From assembly GCF_003347665.1 (NCBI RefSeq), contig NZ_QDGA01000027.1, forward strand, positions 1 to 64,000: 64,000 nucleotides of DNA, given 5' to 3'. The stretch comes from Microvirga calopogonii (GTDB lineage Bacteria; Pseudomonadota; Alphaproteobacteria; Rhizobiales; Beijerinckiaceae). Shown here one piece after another: positions 16,469 through 25,731 of the stretch; the stretch's first letter is position 1, and every line of letters begins with the position of its first letter. Position numbers and translations under genes: made by a program. The notes below the pieces were generated by a model that did no database searches, was not told the DNA's origin, and saw only the letters and a list, made by a program, of their open reading frames with translations.

Positions 16469-17671
16469 TTAACCCCGCGCCTGTGCCTCGACGAAGCTCT
16501 TCGCGACCTTAGGCACATTCGCCTCGTTGAGCCCCGCCACGCACATGCGGCCGGATCCCACGAGATACACGCCGTCCCGCTCGCGCATGGCGTCGACCTG
16601 CTGGGCGCTTAAGCCGGTGTAGCTGAACATGCCGCGCTGATTGAGCAGGAAGCTCACATCGATCTCGTTCGACAGGGCGCGGATGTGCTCCGCGAGCAGC
16701 TTGCGCATGGAATCCATGCGGGTGCGCATGGTCTCGACTTCGCCGGCCCACTGGGCGCGCAGCTCGTCGCTGCCGAGCACGGTCGCCACGAGAAGACCGC
16801 CCGTCATCGGCGGGCTCGAATAGCTCCGGCGCACGGCGAGCTTCAACTGTCCGAGCACGCGCTCGGCCTCGTCGGCATCGCGGCAGACGACGCTCAGGCC
16901 GCCGCACCGCTCGCCGTAGAGCGAGAAATTCTTCGAGAAGGAATTCGCCACGAGGCAGCTCGCGCGTTCCGCGTAGCGGCGCACGAAGGCGGCATCCTCG
17001 TCGAGGCTGGTGCCGAAGCCCTGGTACGCCATATCGAACACGACGATGTGGCGCTTGGCGATCAGCACGTCGGTGATGGCCTTCTGCTGGCGCTCGTCGA
17101 GATCGACGCCGGTCGGGTTGTGGCAGACGGGCTGAAGCACCACGATGGAACCGTTCTCGGCGGCTTCGAGCGCCTTGACCATGCCGTCGAAATCCACCGA
17201 GCGGTTGGCGCGATCCCAATAGGGATATGTTGCGGTCGTAAAGCCCGCGCGCTGGAACAGACCGTGGTGGTTCTCCCAGGTCGGGTCGCTGACCAGCACC
17301 TTGCGGCCGGGGCAGTGCTTGGCCAGGAAGTCGGCCGCGATGCCCACCGCACCCGTGCCGCCGAGGGTCTGGATCGTGGCGATCCGCTTCTCGGCCCGGG
17401 CCGGGTGGTTGTCGCCGAAGACGAGCTTTTGCACGCCCTCACGGTAGCCCGCATGGCCTTCCATGGGCAGATAGGGCCGCTCCGCGAAGCCGGTGCGCTC
17501 ATAGGCTGTCTTGACCGCTCCCAGCACCGGGATGCGGCCCTTCTCGTCGGTGTAGACGCCGATGCTGAGATTGACCTTCTCGGTTCGGGGATCGGCCTTG
17601 AAGGCGTCATTGAGGGAAAGGATCGGGTCGCCCGCGAAGGCCTCGACCTGTCCGAAGAGGGATTCCGTCAT
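16469..17671 (-). CDS. Aromatic amino acid aminotransferase (class I, AspC/TyrB type)
   Basis: 400 residues from the ATG complementary to 17669-17671, with GGAG six bases upstream; an earlier in-frame start lacks a ribosome site. It is a PLP-dependent transaminase: 'NSFSKNFSLYGERCGG' contains the Schiff-base lysine, and 'NPTGVDLDERQ' and 'FDMAYQGFG' are fold-type I landmarks. The AspC/TyrB subgroup transfers amino groups between aromatic amino acids or aspartate and 2-oxoglutarate. The convergent neighbour uses aryl pyruvates, which supports aromatic preference, but aspartate activity is equally compatible. Confidence 0.9.
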   Translation of the reverse strand: MTESLFGQVEAFAGDPILSLNDAFKADPRTEKVNLSIGVYTDEKGRIPVLGAVKTAYERTGFAERPYLPMEGHAGYREGVQKLVFGDNHPARAEKRIATIQTLGGTGAVGIAADFLAKHCPGRKVLVSDPTWENHHGLFQRAGFTTATYPYWDRANRSVDFDGMVKALEAAENGSIVVLQPVCHNPTGVDLDERQQKAITDVLIAKRHIVVFDMAYQGFGTSLDEDAAFVRRYAERASCLVANSFSKNFSLYGERCGGLSVVCRDADEAERVLGQLKLAVRRSYSSPPMTGGLLVATVLGSDELRAQWAGEVETMRTRMDSMRKLLAEHIRALSNEIDVSFLLNQRGMFSYTGLSAQQVDAMRERDGVYLVGSGRMCVAGLNEANVPKVAKSFVEAQARG

Positions 17672-17776
17672 GCTGATCTCCAAGTCCGTCGCGGCTGCGT
17701 CCGCTGCGACCACATTCTTCGCTGCGGCGAGACCTAGACCCGATGAAGGTCTCTCGGCAAGGATCTTTACTGAATG

Positions 17777-18484
17777 TCAGGTATCCAGCCGCCAATCCAC
17801 CCGCTCCAGCCCCTTCTCGGCGAGCCAGGCATTGGTGCGGCTGAAGGGGCGGGTTCCCCTGAAATCGTTGAGCCGGTTGAGCGGGGAGGGGTGGCCCGCC
17901 TCGATCACGAGGTGCTTCGCCCGGTCGACGAGCGCCGCCCGCTTGCGCGCCGGAGCGCCCCAGAGCAGGAAGACAACGGCCGGCTGCCGCTCCGAGACGG
18001 CCGCAATCGCCTGATCGACCAGGGCCGACCAGCCGAACTTCATATGCGCTCCCGACTGCCCGGCCTCCACGGTCAGCGCCGTGTTGATGAGCAGCACGCC
18101 CTGCTTCGCCCATTTCGACAGGTCGCCCGATTTCGGCATCGGCATGCCCAGATCCTCGGCCATCTCGGCCAGGATCGTGCGCAGGGAGGCCGGAATTCGG
18201 CGAGAGCCGCGATAGGAGAAGGCGAGGCCGTGGGAATCGCCCGGCGTCGGATAGGGATCCTGGCCGAGGACGACGACCTTCACCTTGTCGAGGGGCGTCA
18301 GGGAGATGCTCGTGAACACGGCCTCCGGAGGCGGCAGCACCTGCGCGCCCCCGGCGATGACCGCGTCGACCTTGGCGGCGATGGTCTCCGCACTGCCATC
18401 CTGGAAGAAGGGCAGCGTCAGCCATCCCGCCGCCTGGGGCTTGGCACGGAACTCGGCGAGGGCTTGGCTGATGGGTCCGGTCAT
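17777..18484 (-). CDS. ung: Family 1 uracil-DNA glycosylase
   Basis: 235 residues, normal length. It removes uracil from DNA at the start of base-excision repair. Visible motifs are the water-activating loop GQDPYPTPGDSHGLAFS (catalytic Asp76) and the minor-groove loop HPSPLN with the essential His. The usual GQDPYH is GQDPYP here: the His after Tyr is replaced by Pro. The rest of the active site looks intact, so activity is expected. The start ATG is the first of the open frame and fits the family N-terminus. It is a single gene with no clear operon partner. Confidence 0.93.
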   Translation of the reverse strand: MTGPISQALAEFRAKPQAAGWLTLPFFQDGSAETIAAKVDAVIAGGAQVLPPPEAVFTSISLTPLDKVKVVVLGQDPYPTPGDSHGLAFSYRGSRRIPASLRTILAEMAEDLGMPMPKSGDLSKWAKQGVLLINTALTVEAGQSGAHMKFGWSALVDQAIAAVSERQPAVVFLLWGAPARKRAALVDRAKHLVIEAGHPSPLNRLNDFRGTRPFSRTNAWLAEKGLERVDWRLDT

Positions 18485-18687
18485 GAGGACAGCATGCCTT
18501 TCGGTAAGGTAAAGGTCGGGTTGGTGCGCCGGCTAAATGAGGCTGCGGCCATCGCTGAAAAAGACATCAGGAGTGCCGCGGATCTGAGCGCGAGGCCCGT
18601 CGACAGGATGTTACTTCTGTGACACGTTGCCGGTCTAGGTTCCATGCCCTTCAGTCCTGGTTCCAACCTTCTATGAGGACCTTCACG

Positions 18688-20196
18688 ATGTTTCAGAACC
18701 GCCCCTCCGCTGCGTTTCGCGCCGGGTTTCTTGGATTGTCCATGCTTCTGTCGGGCACCGCCCTGGCGCAGGAGGCCGTGACGATCCGCTTCGTCCAGAC
18801 CAACGACATCGACCGCATGAGCCCGGAGAAGGGTCGCGGCGGTTTCGCCAAGCTCGCGACGGTGATCAAGGAGGAGAAGGCCAAGGGCAATGCCTTCTTC
18901 GTCCATGCGGGCGACACCATCTCTCCGTCGCTTCTGTCGGGCTTCGACAAGGGCGCCCACATCATCGACATCCTCAACCACATGGGCGTCGATGCCATGA
19001 CGCCGGGCAACCACGAATTCGATCTCGGTCCTGACGCCTTCCGCGCCCGCATGGCGGAGGCCAAGTTCGACGTGCTCGCCACCAATATCGTCGACGGCAA
19101 CGGCCTGCCGGCGAACACCAAGCCGGACAAGATGGTCGAGGTGCAGGGTGTGAAGATCGGCTTCTTCGGGCTCACCACGGAGGAGACCCCGATCGCATCG
19201 AGCCCGGGCACGATCAAGTTCTCGTCCACCATCGACACGGCGCGCGCCAAGGCGAAGGAAATGCGCGAGAAGGGCGCTGACATCGTGGTCGCCGTCGCCC
19301 ACACTCCGCTCGAGGTGGACATGATCGTCGCCCGCTCGGCCGGCGTGGACCTGATCATCGGCGGTCATGACGAGCACCTGCTCGCCTTCTACGACGGCAA
19401 GGTGGCTCTCACGGAATCGGAATCGCAGGGAAATTACGTCATCGTGACGGAACTGGCCGTGACGAAGGCGACGAAGGACGGCAAGACCACCGTCACCTGG
19501 ACGCCGAATTTCCGCATCGTCGACAGCGCCACCGTCAAGCCCGATCCAGAGATCGAGGCCGTGGTGAAAGGATATGAGGACAAGCTGTCCAAGGAACTCG
19601 ACGTGGAGATCGGCGTGACGGAAACGCCTCTCGACAGCCGTCGCGCCACGGTGCGCGGAGGCGAGGCCGCCATGGGCAATCTCGTGGCCGATGCGCTCAA
19701 GGCCTCGGTCGGGGCCGATGTCGCCATCACCAACGGCGGCGGCCTGCGCGCCGACAAGCAGTACGAGGCCGGCCAGAAGCTGAGCCGCCGCAACATCCTG
19801 GCCGAAATGCCCTTCGGCAACACCACCGTGCTCCTCGAGGTCACGGGCGCCCAGATCAAGTCTGCGCTCGAGAATGGCGTGAGCCAGGTGCGCGAACTCG
19901 GCGGCCGCTTTCCGCAGGTCTCCGGCATCCTGGCCGAGGTCGACGTGAAGGAGCCGGTCGGCAGCCGCGTAAAATCTGTCAAGATCAACGGCGAGCCTCT
20001 CGACCCGGCCAAGATCTACAAGCTCGCCACGAACGACTTCATGGCCCGTGGCGGCGACGGCTATCGCGTCTTCACGGAGGCCAAGTCGCTCGTCGACGTG
20101 GCGGCAAGCCAGCTCATGGCGAGCCAGGTGATCGATTACGTCGCCAAGGCTGGCAAGGTGGCGCCGAAGGTCGAGGGCCGCATCGTCCTGCGCTGA
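18688..20196 (+). CDS. Periplasmic 5'-nucleotidase-family protein (UshA-like)
   Basis: 502 residues from the ATG at 18688, with GAGGA upstream; ATG 18673 is an alternative. The signal peptide ends 'SGTALAQ'. The metallophosphoesterase domain shows VHAGD (Asp76) and GNHEFD (Asn108, His109), and 'IGGHDEH' supplies later ligands. The first motif is NDID (Asp40, Asp42) where UshA has DxH, so a metal-ligand His is replaced by Asp. The C-terminal 5'-nucleotidase domain is present ('AITNGGGLRAD', 'ARGGDGYRVF'). It probably hydrolyses nucleotides or related phosphoesters in the periplasm; the substrate is uncertain. Confidence 0.85.
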   Translation: MFQNRPSAAFRAGFLGLSMLLSGTALAQEAVTIRFVQTNDIDRMSPEKGRGGFAKLATVIKEEKAKGNAFFVHAGDTISPSLLSGFDKGAHIIDILNHMGVDAMTPGNHEFDLGPDAFRARMAEAKFDVLATNIVDGNGLPANTKPDKMVEVQGVKIGFFGLTTEETPIASSPGTIKFSSTIDTARAKAKEMREKGADIVVAVAHTPLEVDMIVARSAGVDLIIGGHDEHLLAFYDGKVALTESESQGNYVIVTELAVTKATKDGKTTVTWTPNFRIVDSATVKPDPEIEAVVKGYEDKLSKELDVEIGVTETPLDSRRATVRGGEAAMGNLVADALKASVGADVAITNGGGLRADKQYEAGQKLSRRNILAEMPFGNTTVLLEVTGAQIKSALENGVSQVRELGGRFPQVSGILAEVDVKEPVGSRVKSVKINGEPLDPAKIYKLATNDFMARGGDGYRVFTEAKSLVDVAASQLMASQVIDYVAKAGKVAPKVEGRIVLR

Positions 20197-20232
20197 TCCG
20201 ATCGCAGACGTTTCTTCTCAGTGCCGGGTCAG

Positions 20233-20264
20233 TGCCGGGGTTCTCACGAGCCCCGGCATTTTTC
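20233..20264 (+). terminator. Intrinsic terminator after 5'-nucleotidase gene
   Basis: TGCCGGGG (20233-20240) and CCCCGGCA (20251-20258) form a perfect 8-bp stem with a 10-base loop, followed by TTTTTC. It sits 37 bases after the stop codon and separates this gene from the histidine kinase. Confidence 0.8.
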
Positions 20265-20443
20265 ATGCGATGATGTTTACGGCGTGACGTTCGGGCGCAT
20301 TTTCCTAGGCGCGCAGCGCGATAGTTGGTTCGCCCCTGGTCAAGGGAGCAGAGAAACTTAAATTCCCTCTCCATCAAAGGCATTTGCTGTGCCATTCTGG
20401 CCCCGCAACGGCGAATCTCCCACTTAAAAAAAGCGGTCTCCCC

Positions 20444-22651
20444 TTGCAGTTCTACACGCGACCGGACTCGATCAGCCTGTCCCAGAAGCGGCGCCGCCGT
20501 TCCCTGCTGCGCGGCCGGTTGACCCTGTTCATGGGGCTTTTCGGCGTCGTGTTCATTCTCCTGACCTTCGGCTATATCGCCTGGGAGCAGCGCAACCGCC
20601 TGATCCAGCGCAACGAGGACGATCTTCGAAACGCAGCATTCTTTCTGGCGGACCATACGGCGAGGCTCCTTGAAGTCACGGACCTGACCTTGAAGCAGGC
20701 TGCAGCCCTGATGCAGGGGCATAGCTGGGACGAGATCGAAACGTCGAAGCCCCTGTGGCAGCAGATTCATGCCGTTCAGGACGCGCTGCCCTTCATCGAG
20801 GATATCTGGCTGAGCGATTCAAGCGGTCGCCTGCGCCTCACGTCGGAACGGTTCCCGACGCCATCGTCGAACCTTTCCGGGCGCGATGTCTTCAGCGCCC
20901 AGGTGAATGCCGATCAGGGACTGTTCATGGGAGAGCCGATGATCGGGCTCGCGACGAAGACGCCGACCTTCATGATCAGCCGCCGCCTGCAGGATGGAAA
21001 TGCGGGGTTCGGCGGCATCGCGGCGGTGACCGTCTCGCTATCCTACTTCTACGATTACTGGTCGAAGATCCGGTTGCCGAAGGGCAGCAGAATCGCGCTG
21101 ATGCGCGCATCCGACGGTTCCGTCATCGCGCAGCATCCATCGCCGCCCGATGGCGTCTCCTTCGCCCCCATCGACAAGGATGCCTTCAACAAGGCGCTGG
21201 CCTCCTCTTCCCGGGCCGGCTTCTACCCCTTCATGAGCCTGGGCCAGGAACGCGTCGGAGCGTATCGTCAGGTCGATGCGATGCCACTCTACATCGGTGT
21301 CAGCATGCCGGAGGATGCCTATTGGACGCCGTGGTTCGTCCAGACACGGCTCTACGGCACCTTTGCGCTGATCGCTCTTCTGGCCTTGCTCGCCCTGACG
21401 GTGCTGGCCTCGGAACAGTTCCACGAACAGGCGGCCGATGCCGCACTCCTCGAACGGCAGGTGGCGCTGCGGACAAGCGAGCTGCGCACCGAAACCGCCG
21501 CCCTGGAGATCCTCAACCGCACGGGCAGCATTCTTGCCGCCGAACTCGACATCGACCGCATCATCGAGAGCGTCGTCGATGCCGGGATCGAGCTGACCGA
21601 GGCCCAGTTCGGCGCCTTCTATTGCGGCGCGTCACAGAGCGAAAAGGAACATTACGGAAAATTCGAATCGACAAGCCTTCGCGAGGCATTTGCTGCTCTG
21701 ACCATCCGGGAGATCGGCGCCCCGGCCTTCCTTGAGGGCAAGACGGTCCGCCTGGACAACATGGCCGTCGAGCAGGGTCATGACGGCTCGCCGTTCACCC
21801 CGCAGACCTCCTCGGGCCACCCCCTCATCCGCAGCATCCTGGCCGTTCCGGTCGTTCTGCGCACGGGGGACACCCACGGCATCCTCGTCTTCGGGCACGA
21901 ACGGGCGGGGATGTTCAACCGGCGCTCGGAGCGCCTGCTGGCGGGCCTGACGGCCCAGGCGGCCATCGCGCTCGAGAACAGCCGCCTCTACCGTAACGCG
22001 CAGAGCGAGATCGAGGAGCGCAAGCAGGCCCAGACCCAGCAGTCCCTGCTCATCCGCGAACTCCATCACCGTGTGAAGAACACCCTGGCCACGGTCCAGG
22101 CGGTGGTGGGCGCGACGGCACGCTCCGCGCTCAGCATCGAAGACTTCTACCAGGCCTTCGTCGGGCGCATCATCTCGCTCGCCAACACCCATTCGCTCTT
22201 GACCGAGGCCGTCTGGCAGACCGCGTCTCTGCGCGAGATTCTGGAAAAGGAGCTTCGGCCCTACAACGATGCCTCGGCCGAAAGGATCGCCCTCCACGGG
22301 TCCGCGGTCGATCTGCCTTCCGAGGCTGCCGTGCCCATCGGCATGGCGATCCATGAACTGACCACCAATGCCGCCAAATACGGCGCCCTCTCGGTTCCCG
22401 GAGGCAAGGTCTCCATTTCCTGGCAGGCCGAGCCGGCGGAGGACGGAACGCGCCTGAGGCTCGTCTGGGAGGAGCGGGGAGGGCCCGTCGTTTCCTCGCC
22501 TACGCGTCAGGGTTTCGGCTCGCGCCTGCTCCACCGGGTGCTGGCCACTCAGCTCAACGCCAAGGTCGAAACCGATTTTGAGCCGTCGGGATTACGCGTT
22601 GCCATCGATGCCGTGCTCAAGCAGGCCAGATTCCCGGACATGGGGGTCTGA
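20444..22651 (+). CDS. HWE-family sensor histidine kinase with periplasmic sensor and GAF domain
   Basis: About 735 residues from a TTG at 20444; a TTG at 20384 would add 20, and no ATG precedes the first membrane span, so the start is uncertain. Order: basic N-terminus, membrane span (LTLFMGLFGVVFILLTFGYIAW), a periplasmic double-PAS-like sensor of about 250 residues, a second span (LYGTFALIALLALLALTVLA), a coiled linker, a GAF domain, then the kinase. The H-box is ELHHRVKNTL (His codon at 22064). The N-box has the family's His (AIHELTTNAAKYGAL) and the later W-x-E (LVWEERGG), which define HWE kinases. No response regulator is adjacent, so it is an orphan. Confidence 0.9.
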   Translation: MQFYTRPDSISLSQKRRRRSLLRGRLTLFMGLFGVVFILLTFGYIAWEQRNRLIQRNEDDLRNAAFFLADHTARLLEVTDLTLKQAAALMQGHSWDEIETSKPLWQQIHAVQDALPFIEDIWLSDSSGRLRLTSERFPTPSSNLSGRDVFSAQVNADQGLFMGEPMIGLATKTPTFMISRRLQDGNAGFGGIAAVTVSLSYFYDYWSKIRLPKGSRIALMRASDGSVIAQHPSPPDGVSFAPIDKDAFNKALASSSRAGFYPFMSLGQERVGAYRQVDAMPLYIGVSMPEDAYWTPWFVQTRLYGTFALIALLALLALTVLASEQFHEQAADAALLERQVALRTSELRTETAALEILNRTGSILAAELDIDRIIESVVDAGIELTEAQFGAFYCGASQSEKEHYGKFESTSLREAFAALTIREIGAPAFLEGKTVRLDNMAVEQGHDGSPFTPQTSSGHPLIRSILAVPVVLRTGDTHGILVFGHERAGMFNRRSERLLAGLTAQAAIALENSRLYRNAQSEIEERKQAQTQQSLLIRELHHRVKNTLATVQAVVGATARSALSIEDFYQAFVGRIISLANTHSLLTEAVWQTASLREILEKELRPYNDASAERIALHGSAVDLPSEAAVPIGMAIHELTTNAAKYGALSVPGGKVSISWQAEPAEDGTRLRLVWEERGGPVVSSPTRQGFGSRLLHRVLATQLNAKVETDFEPSGLRVAIDAVLKQARFPDMGV

Positions 22652-22794
22652 TCCGCCTGCGCGCAAGCTGGGTTTGCAAGCGATCCAGACGATGCGGTGA
22701 GGCGTCCTGTTGGCGGAGCCGTCTGAAACTTCTATCTAAGGCGGCATCGAGAGCGGGATTCGTTTCTCGGATCCTGTGCGCCAAGGGACTTTTC

Positions 22795-23856
22795 ATGAAC
22801 GAGAGCGTGAGTCTGACCGATCTTCGCCAGGGCGTGCGCCCGGTGGATCATCCGGCTGTTCGGACCGGACGGATCGGGGTGCTTCTTCTGAACCTGGGGA
22901 CCCCGGAGGGCACCGGCTACTGGCCCATGCGGGCGTATCTGAAGGAATTCCTCTCCGACCGGCGCGTGATCGAAACGCCGCGCCTGCTGTGGTGGCCGAT
23001 CCTCAACCTGATCATTCTCACCAAGCGCCCTGGCCCCAAGGGCCGCGACTACGCGTCGATCTGGAACAACGAGCGTGATGAAGGCCCGCTCAAGACCATC
23101 ACCCGCAACCAGGCGGAGAAGGTGGCGGCGCACATCCGAAGCATCGCCGGCGACAAGGTGACGGTCGACTGGGCCATGCGTTACGGCAAGCCCGAAGTGC
23201 GGGAGCGCATCCAGGCGCTCCTGGACCAGGGCTGCGACCGGATTCTCCTGGTGCCACTCTATCCGCAATATGCGGCGGCGACCTCGGCCACCGCCTGCGA
23301 TCAGGCCTTTCGTGCGCTCATGGACATGCGCTGGCAGCCGACAGTCCGCGTCTCGCCGCCCTATCACGACGATCCGGTCTATATCGATGCGGTCGTCGCC
23401 TCCATGAAGAAGGAGCTCGCCAAGCTCACCTTCGAGCCGGAGGTGATTCTCGTCTCCTTCCATGGCGTGCCGAAGGAATACCTGCTGAAAGGCGATCCCT
23501 ATCACTGCCAGTGCGTGAAGACGTGGCGATTGATGCGGGAGGCTTTCGGCTGGTCGCCGGACAAGTTCCGCATGAGCTTCCAATCCCGCTTCGGCAAGGC
23601 GGAATGGCTCCAGCCCTACACGGACAAGACAGTCGAGGCCCTGGCCAAGAGCGGCGTGAAGCGCATGGCCATCGTGGCTCCCGGCTTCTCGGCCGATTGC
23701 CTGGAGACCCTGGAAGAGCTCAACGGCGAGAACCGCGAGATCTTCATGCATAACGGCGGCGAGGAATTCGCCTATCTGCCCTGCCTTAACGACAGCGACG
23801 ACGGCATGCGCGTGATCAACCACATCGTGGAGCGCGAGCTTCAGGGGTGGATCTGA
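22795..23856 (+). CDS. hemH: Ferrochelatase
   Basis: 353 residues. It inserts Fe2+ into protoporphyrin IX, the last step of protoheme synthesis, at the cytosolic face of the membrane. Motifs: 'GVLLLNLGTPEGTGYWPMRAYLKEFLSD' at the N-terminus, 'VSFHGVPKEYLLKGDPYHCQC' with the metal-accepting His, and 'APGFSADCLETLEEL' near the C-terminus. The ATG at 22795 has AAGGGA upstream. The last coding base abuts the stop of the convergent alaX gene, leaving no intergenic space. Confidence 0.95.
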   Translation: MNESVSLTDLRQGVRPVDHPAVRTGRIGVLLLNLGTPEGTGYWPMRAYLKEFLSDRRVIETPRLLWWPILNLIILTKRPGPKGRDYASIWNNERDEGPLKTITRNQAEKVAAHIRSIAGDKVTVDWAMRYGKPEVRERIQALLDQGCDRILLVPLYPQYAAATSATACDQAFRALMDMRWQPTVRVSPPYHDDPVYIDAVVASMKKELAKLTFEPEVILVSFHGVPKEYLLKGDPYHCQCVKTWRLMREAFGWSPDKFRMSFQSRFGKAEWLQPYTDKTVEALAKSGVKRMAIVAPGFSADCLETLEELNGENREIFMHNGGEEFAYLPCLNDSDDGMRVINHIVERELQGWI

Positions 23857-24573
23857 TCAATCGGCAAAGCCGACGCGGATGCGCCGGTTTTGCTTCCCCT
23901 TGTTGTCGACTTTCAGAATCCGAACGGGGCGTGCCTGGCCTGTAGAAACCAGGTGCGTTCCGCCGCAAGCCTGCCGGTCGAGGCCCGTGATCTCCACGAT
24001 GCGCACCGATCCATCCTCCTGCGGCGGAGGCGAGACGGACTTGCTGCGAAACATCCCCGGCTCTGCCTGGGCTTCCATCCAAGGCATGTAAAAGGTGCGT
24101 ATCGGCAAATCCCGGTGGATGACGTCGTTCATGGGGCCGTCCAAGGTCCGCAACCAGTCGGGATAGATTCCCGGCATATCGAAATCGACGCGGAAGGTGC
24201 CATCCGCCGCCAGTTGCGCGCCCGTCAGCAATGCACCGCCGAAATCCCTGTATACGATGCTGTTGAGCACATGCGCCATCGTGTGAAGCTCGCACATGAG
24301 ATGGCGAAACTCGGGATCGACTTTGGCCAGCACAGGGCCTTGAACTGCGACGGGTTCGGCAAAGACATGCCAGAGCCCGCGCGGATCGGGCTCAAGTCTC
24401 TCGACGTTCAGTGCGCCACCTGACCATTCGAGAATGCCTTTGTCTGCCAATTGCCCCCCGCCGCCTGGAAAGAACGGCGATTGCCCCAGCAAAACCGCTC
24501 CGGGCCGCAAGTCGAGGGCCTCTGCTTCAAGCTCGAGGCGATCCGGGTGATCTTGGCAGAAGTATCGCGGCAT
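23857..24573 (-). CDS. AlaX-type alanyl-tRNA editing protein
   Basis: 238 residues. It resembles the free-standing editing domain of alanyl-tRNA synthetase, which hydrolyses Ser-tRNA(Ala) (or Gly-tRNA(Ala)). Zinc ligands are visible as HxxxH in 'LHTMAHVLN' (His97, His101) and CxxxH in 'ACGGTHL' (Cys203, His207). The N-terminal 'FFPGGGGQLADKG' is the family glycine motif. The C-terminal 'DNKGKQNRRIRV' is also typical. The gene is convergent with, and directly abuts, hemH. The start is the first ATG, just downstream of an intergenic palindrome. Confidence 0.9.
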   Translation of the reverse strand: MPRYFCQDHPDRLELEAEALDLRPGAVLLGQSPFFPGGGGQLADKGILEWSGGALNVERLEPDPRGLWHVFAEPVAVQGPVLAKVDPEFRHLMCELHTMAHVLNSIVYRDFGGALLTGAQLAADGTFRVDFDMPGIYPDWLRTLDGPMNDVIHRDLPIRTFYMPWMEAQAEPGMFRSKSVSPPPQEDGSVRIVEITGLDRQACGGTHLVSTGQARPVRILKVDNKGKQNRRIRVGFAD

Positions 24574-24614
24574 GGCGTGCCTTCGGGGTGTAGAATAGCA
24601 GCCCTATCCAGACC

Positions 24615-24688
24615 CTCTAGCGCATCGTGCGGACCCGGAGGGCCGCGTCAGCGAAAAGTGGACCGGGCTTTCCACTTTGATGCTCTAG
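24615..24688. repeat. Intergenic palindrome, AAAAGTGG family copy
   Basis: The element opens CTCTAGCGCATCGTGCGG and closes GATGCTCTAG, with inner arms AAAGTGGA (24655-24662) and TCCACTTT (24671-24678) around CCGGGC. It has the same word set as the copies at 9225-9323 and 43432-43545. It lies between the divergent alaX and stomatin-like genes. Confidence 0.8.
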
Positions 24689-24747
24689 GAGTTTTTGCTC
24701 CTATCGGATAGCCTGTCGCGATCGCAACTCCGTTGCCCGGAGGGCTT

Positions 24748-25731
24748 ATGCCGCTGAGTGGTTTCGATATCTTCGTCATCGTTCTGGTGCTCGTCGTCGT
24801 GGTGACGATCGCCATGGGCATTCGGACGGTCCCTCAGGGTTATGCCTATACGGTCGAGCGGTTCGGGCGCTATTCGCGCACGCTGACGCCGGGGCTCGGT
24901 CTGATCGTGCCCTATATCGATCAGATCGGGAAAAAGGTGAACGTCATGGAGCAGGTGCTCGACGTTCCGAGCCAGGAGGCCTTTACCCGCGACAATGCGG
25001 GCGTCACCATCGACGCCGTCGCCTTCTTCCAGGTGCTCGATGCGGCCCGCGCCTCCTACGAGGTGTCCGATCTGCATCAGGCCCTGCTGGTGCTGACCAT
25101 GACCAATATCCGCACCGTCGTCGGCTCCATGGATCTCGACCAATTGCTCTCCCATCGCGACGAGATCAACGAACGCCTTTTGAAGGTCGTGGATGCTGCG
25201 GCTTCACCCTGGGGAGCCAAGGTCACCCGTGTCGAGATCAAGGATATCATCCCGCCGCAGGATCTCGCCGGCGCCATGGCGCGGCAGATGAAGGCCGAAC
25301 GCGAGAAGCGCGCCGCCGTTCTCGAGGCGGAAGGAATGCGCCAATCCGAGATCCTGCGCGCCGAAGGCCAGAAACAGGCGCAGATCCTGGCTGCCGAAGG
25401 GCGCAAGGAAGCGGCGTTCCGCGACGCGGAAGCGCGGGAGCGGCAGGCGGAAGCCGAGGCCAGGGCCACAGGCATGGTCAGCGATGCCATCACGCGCGGC
25501 GATCTCAACGCGGCCAACTTCATCGTGGCGGAGAAATACATCGATGCGATCCGGGCGCTCGCTTCGGCGCCGAACCAGAAGGTTGTGATCGTCCCCATCG
25601 AGGCGGCGGGCTTGGCCGGGACCCTGGGCGGCATCGCGGAACTGACCAAATCGGTCTTCGGCGAGGGTGGGGCGAGCGCCAGGCCCGCCCGCAGCGTTCC
25701 CACGGTTCCCGGCGGGGGTGAGCGCTCATGA
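24748..25731 (+). CDS. SPFH/band 7 (stomatin, QmcA-like) membrane protein
   Basis: 327 residues from the ATG at 24748, preceded by GGAGG. One N-terminal membrane span (FDIFVIVLVLVVVVTIAMG) precedes the SPFH domain ('GYAYTVERFGRYSRTLTPGLGLIVPYID'). A long Ala/Glu/Arg-rich coiled coil (about residues 185-250) and a flexible Pro-containing tail follow. Such proteins form large membrane-associated oligomers that organise lipid domains and proteolysis. Its stop overlaps the NfeD start by four bases (ATGA), the standard stomatin/NfeD operon. Confidence 0.93.
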   Translation: MPLSGFDIFVIVLVLVVVVTIAMGIRTVPQGYAYTVERFGRYSRTLTPGLGLIVPYIDQIGKKVNVMEQVLDVPSQEAFTRDNAGVTIDAVAFFQVLDAARASYEVSDLHQALLVLTMTNIRTVVGSMDLDQLLSHRDEINERLLKVVDAAASPWGAKVTRVEIKDIIPPQDLAGAMARQMKAEREKRAAVLEAEGMRQSEILRAEGQKQAQILAAEGRKEAAFRDAEARERQAEAEARATGMVSDAITRGDLNAANFIVAEKYIDAIRALASAPNQKVVIVPIEAAGLAGTLGGIAELTKSVFGEGGASARPARSVPTVPGGGERS

